Origin: Clostridia bacterium
Lineage (GTDB): Bacteria; Bacillota; Clostridia; TANB77; CAG-508
NCBI GenBank assembly: GCA_022790685.1
Contig: JAAVXQ010000041.1
Coordinates: 1 to 7,406, forward strand
DNA: 7,406 nucleotides
Direction of reading: 5' to 3'
The position numbers and the translations under genes were made by a program. Below the pieces are notes generated by a model. That model was not told the origin of the DNA, did no database searches, and saw only the letters and a program-made list of their open reading frames with translations. This document shows positions 5,916-7,406 of the stretch, one piece after another (positions within the stretch are counted from its first letter, which is position 1; each line of letters opens with the position of its first letter).

Positions 5916-6449
5916 ATGAGACTAAAAAATAATAGAGGAGTGACTCTTTCTGCGTTAGTTATAACTATTATAGTAATGTTAATATTAGCTGGGGCTTCAA
6001 TTGTAGTACTTGTTCCAAAAGATTCTGCAATAGATAGTGCGAATGCAGCGAAAATATATACTAATATAGCAGGAATTGAAGAAAGCATAGGTATTTTACT
6101 AACTGATGAAAATAGTATAGATGATATTATATCAAATCTAGAAAATGAATCTTCTATTATGAAAATTGTAAACTCGTCTAATCAAGAATTGTATTGGATT
6201 ACGAAAGAAGGAATGACAAAACTAGCTCCAGGATATGCAAATGGATTAAAAGATGAACTTGTTGAAGCAAAAGTAGATACTACATCAGGAAAGATTAAGG
6301 TAAATTCTTTAGAAAGTTTATTAAATACAGAGATGTATGTGATGGATAGAGAACTAAAGGTTTCGTATATAGCTGATAAAGTATATGGTGATGCAGAATT
6401 TAGAACTGGAAATAGCGAACCTAAAGATAAATGGTGGAAAGTAAAATAG
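5916..6449 (+). CDS. prepilin-like (type IV pilin/pseudopilin N-terminus) secreted protein
   Basis: A 177-residue protein beginning with a short basic leader, MRLKNNRG, then VTLSALVITIIVMLILAGAS. This is the class III (prepilin peptidase) signal, with predicted cleavage after Gly8 and a hydrophobic helix over about 9-34. The mature part (about 169 residues) is acidic to neutral and lacks cysteine. It starts with an amphipathic helix continuation (IDSANAAKIYTNIAGIEESIG) and ends with KDKWWKVK. The usual Glu at position +5 is Ala here (V-T-L-S-A). Related N-termini of the type G-I-T-L-I-A-L-V-I-T-I-I-V are frequent in Clostridia and are generally annotated as type II secretion or pilin-like proteins of unknown role. 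The C-terminal domain is not one I recognise. No prepilin peptidase, assembly ATPase or platform gene is in the window, so it is an orphan here. It has its own promoter and is 30 bases upstream of deoD without a terminator, so the two are likely co-transcribed. Confidence 0.85.
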   Translation: MRLKNNRGVTLSALVITIIVMLILAGASIVVLVPKDSAIDSANAAKIYTNIAGIEESIGILLTDENSIDDIISNLENESSIMKIVNSSNQELYWITKEGMTKLAPGYANGLKDELVEAKVDTTSGKIKVNSLESLLNTEMYVMDRELKVSYIADKVYGDAEFRTGNSEPKDKWWKVK

Positions 6450-6479
6450 ATTATATTAAATTTAAATGGAGGTATAAGT

Positions 6480-7199
6480 ATGGCAATTCATAATGAAGCA
6501 AAATTAGGAGAAATTTCAAGAAATGTTTTAATGCCAGGAGATCCAATGAGGGCAAAATATATAGCAGAAAATTTCTTGGAAGAATATAAATTAGTAAATT
6601 CTGTAAGAGGAATATATGCTTATACAGGTAAGTATAAAGGAAAAGAGATAACAGTTATGGCTTCTGGGATGGGAATGCCAAGTATAGGAATATATTCTTA
6701 TGAACTATATAAGTTTTATGGAGTAGAAAATATAATAAGAATAGGTTCTTGCGGAGCATATACTGATTATTTAAATTTACTTGATATAGTTTTAGTGGAT
6801 AAAAGTTATACAGCTGGAAATTTTGCAAAAAATATGACAGGGGAAGAGTGTCACATGATAGATTCTTCAAATAAGCTAAACAATATTATAGAAGATGTAG
6901 CAAAAGAAACTAATCAGAAATATGAAAAATGCAATATAGCATGTACAGAATTTTTTGATCCATATTTAGAAAATCCAAAGCTATTTGCAAATAGTTTGCC
7001 ACTAGAAAATGAAATAATGGGTGCAGAGATGGAAAGTTTTGCACTTTTTTATGTAGCAAAAGTTTTAAATAAACAAGCTAGTTGTTTATTAACAGTTGCA
7101 GATTCAATTTGCAAAGAAGGGAATTTAACTTCAGAGGCAAGACAAAAATCAATGAATAATATGATATTACTAGCTTTAGAAAGTATAATAAAAGCATAG
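6480..7199 (+). CDS. deoD: purine nucleoside phosphorylase, DeoD type
   Basis: A cytoplasmic hexameric-type phosphorylase that splits purine (deoxy)ribonucleosides with phosphate into base and (deoxy)ribose-1-phosphate, in purine salvage. At 239 residues it is close to the usual ~235. The active-site residues known from the E. coli enzyme are all in place: His4 (reaching into the neighbouring subunit), Gly20, Arg24 and Arg43 for phosphate, Arg87 and Ser90 in RIGSCG, then Glu183-Met184-Glu185 for the ribose, Asp208 (general acid at N7) in TVADS and Arg221. The last group is offset by +4 from E. coli, consistent with a small insertion. The start is fixed by GGAGG (6468-6472) 7 bases upstream of ATG. 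Its usual deo partners (deoC, deoB, pdp) are not seen; it follows the pilin-like gene and probably shares its promoter. No clear terminator follows the stop codon. Confidence 0.96.
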   Translation: MAIHNEAKLGEISRNVLMPGDPMRAKYIAENFLEEYKLVNSVRGIYAYTGKYKGKEITVMASGMGMPSIGIYSYELYKFYGVENIIRIGSCGAYTDYLNLLDIVLVDKSYTAGNFAKNMTGEECHMIDSSNKLNNIIEDVAKETNQKYEKCNIACTEFFDPYLENPKLFANSLPLENEIMGAEMESFALFYVAKVLNKQASCLLTVADSICKEGNLTSEARQKSMNNMILLALESIIKA

Positions 7200-7267
7200 A
7201 TAACATTAAATAATTAAATAATAGTTTTGAGTTTACAATAATATTTTTAGGAAAATTGAAAAAGGTG

Positions 7268-7296
7268 TTGACAAAGTAAAATAGAGGTGCTAAAAT
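7268..7296 (+). promoter_or_regulatory. near-consensus SigA promoter reading out of the window
   Basis: Perfect TTGACA (7268-7273), 17 bases, then TAAAAT (7291-7296; 5/6) preceded by TGC (7288-7290), an extended -10. This is the best promoter match in the window. The predicted start near 7303 leaves about 100 bases of transcript before the window ends, in which I find no start codon with a ribosome binding site. It is either a long leader of the next gene or the start of a small RNA. The stretch 7200-7267 between deoD and this promoter holds nothing recognisable. Confidence 0.75.
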
Positions 7297-7362
7297 ATAA
7301 AACAGTCACAGCAAGAAGTTACCATAAAAAGCACATTAAAAACATAAAAAATAAGGTCAAAA

Positions 7363-7385
7363 TTAATCATAAAAATTGTGATTAA
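7363..7385 (+). repeat. inverted repeat (hairpin) in the terminal leader
   Basis: TTAATCATAA (7363-7372) pairs with TTGTGATTAA (7376-7385) with one T-G wobble, around an AAA loop. It lies about 60 bases into the transcript of the promoter at 7268-7296. No T-run follows on the plus strand (next bases ATACTTTAAA), so it is not a normal terminator; it could be a leader structure or chance. Confidence 0.4.
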
Positions 7386-7406
7386 ATACTTTAAAAAAAA
7401 TATTAA

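Noticed and set aside
5879..6088. 69-codon minus-strand open frame opposite the pilin-like gene
   Set aside because: It mirrors the hydrophobic prepilin segment, which naturally reads as hydrophobic on the other strand. No ribosome binding site.
6655..6870. 71-codon minus-strand open frame inside deoD
   Set aside because: Antisense to active-site residues of a well-conserved enzyme; the translation is a Leu/Tyr/Phe-rich shadow.
7200..7267. terminator after deoD
   Set aside because: The sequence is A/T-rich with short T-runs but has no stem of useful length in front of them.

Overview
The window is very A+T-rich (roughly three quarters A+T by eye) and carries a full-length, unmistakable spo0A. 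It therefore comes from an endospore-forming lineage of Firmicutes, most likely a low-GC member of the Clostridia. Strong AGGAGG-type ribosome binding sites, TTGACA/TATAAT promoters and hairpin-plus-T-run terminators agree with this. I see no tRNA, rRNA, CRISPR array, insertion sequence or phage gene. Genes fill most of the window and the gaps are short (the longest is about 280 bases).

Left part (1-2050, + strand): the last codons of a possible upstream gene, then a BaiN/HI0933-type flavoprotein and a YigZ/IMPACT-family protein. They end at a long, symmetrical hairpin terminator that also serves spo0A, which converges from the other side.

Middle part (2093-5727): spo0A on the minus strand starts at a TTG codon behind a perfect ribosome binding site. 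It is divergent from an operon of an ECF sigma factor gene and a gene for a membrane-anchored, extracytoplasmic beta-propeller protein (PF09826-like). The two reading frames of that operon overlap by 8 bases. The arrangement is that of a sigma/anti-sigma pair, with the propeller as candidate sensor. The intergenic region of about 280 bases holds readable control signals: a consensus 0A box overlapping the -35 region of a spo0A promoter, a second spo0A promoter with a perfect 14-bp palindrome at its predicted start point, a housekeeping promoter for the sigma gene, and an ECF-like promoter (TGAAAC, 17 bases, TGTA) close to the sigma start codon that suggests autoregulation.

Right part (5728-7406, + strand): a good promoter drives a gene for a small prepilin-like protein lacking the usual Glu5. 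It is followed after 30 bases, with no terminator, by deoD (purine nucleoside phosphorylase). Past deoD lies a near-consensus promoter pointing out of the window, with no reading frame in the approximately 100 bases it would transcribe here.

The most interesting part is the divergent spo0A / ECF sigma / beta-propeller locus. A master sporulation regulator and a candidate envelope-sensing sigma system share one control region. The assignment of the propeller protein as an anti-sigma factor is inference.
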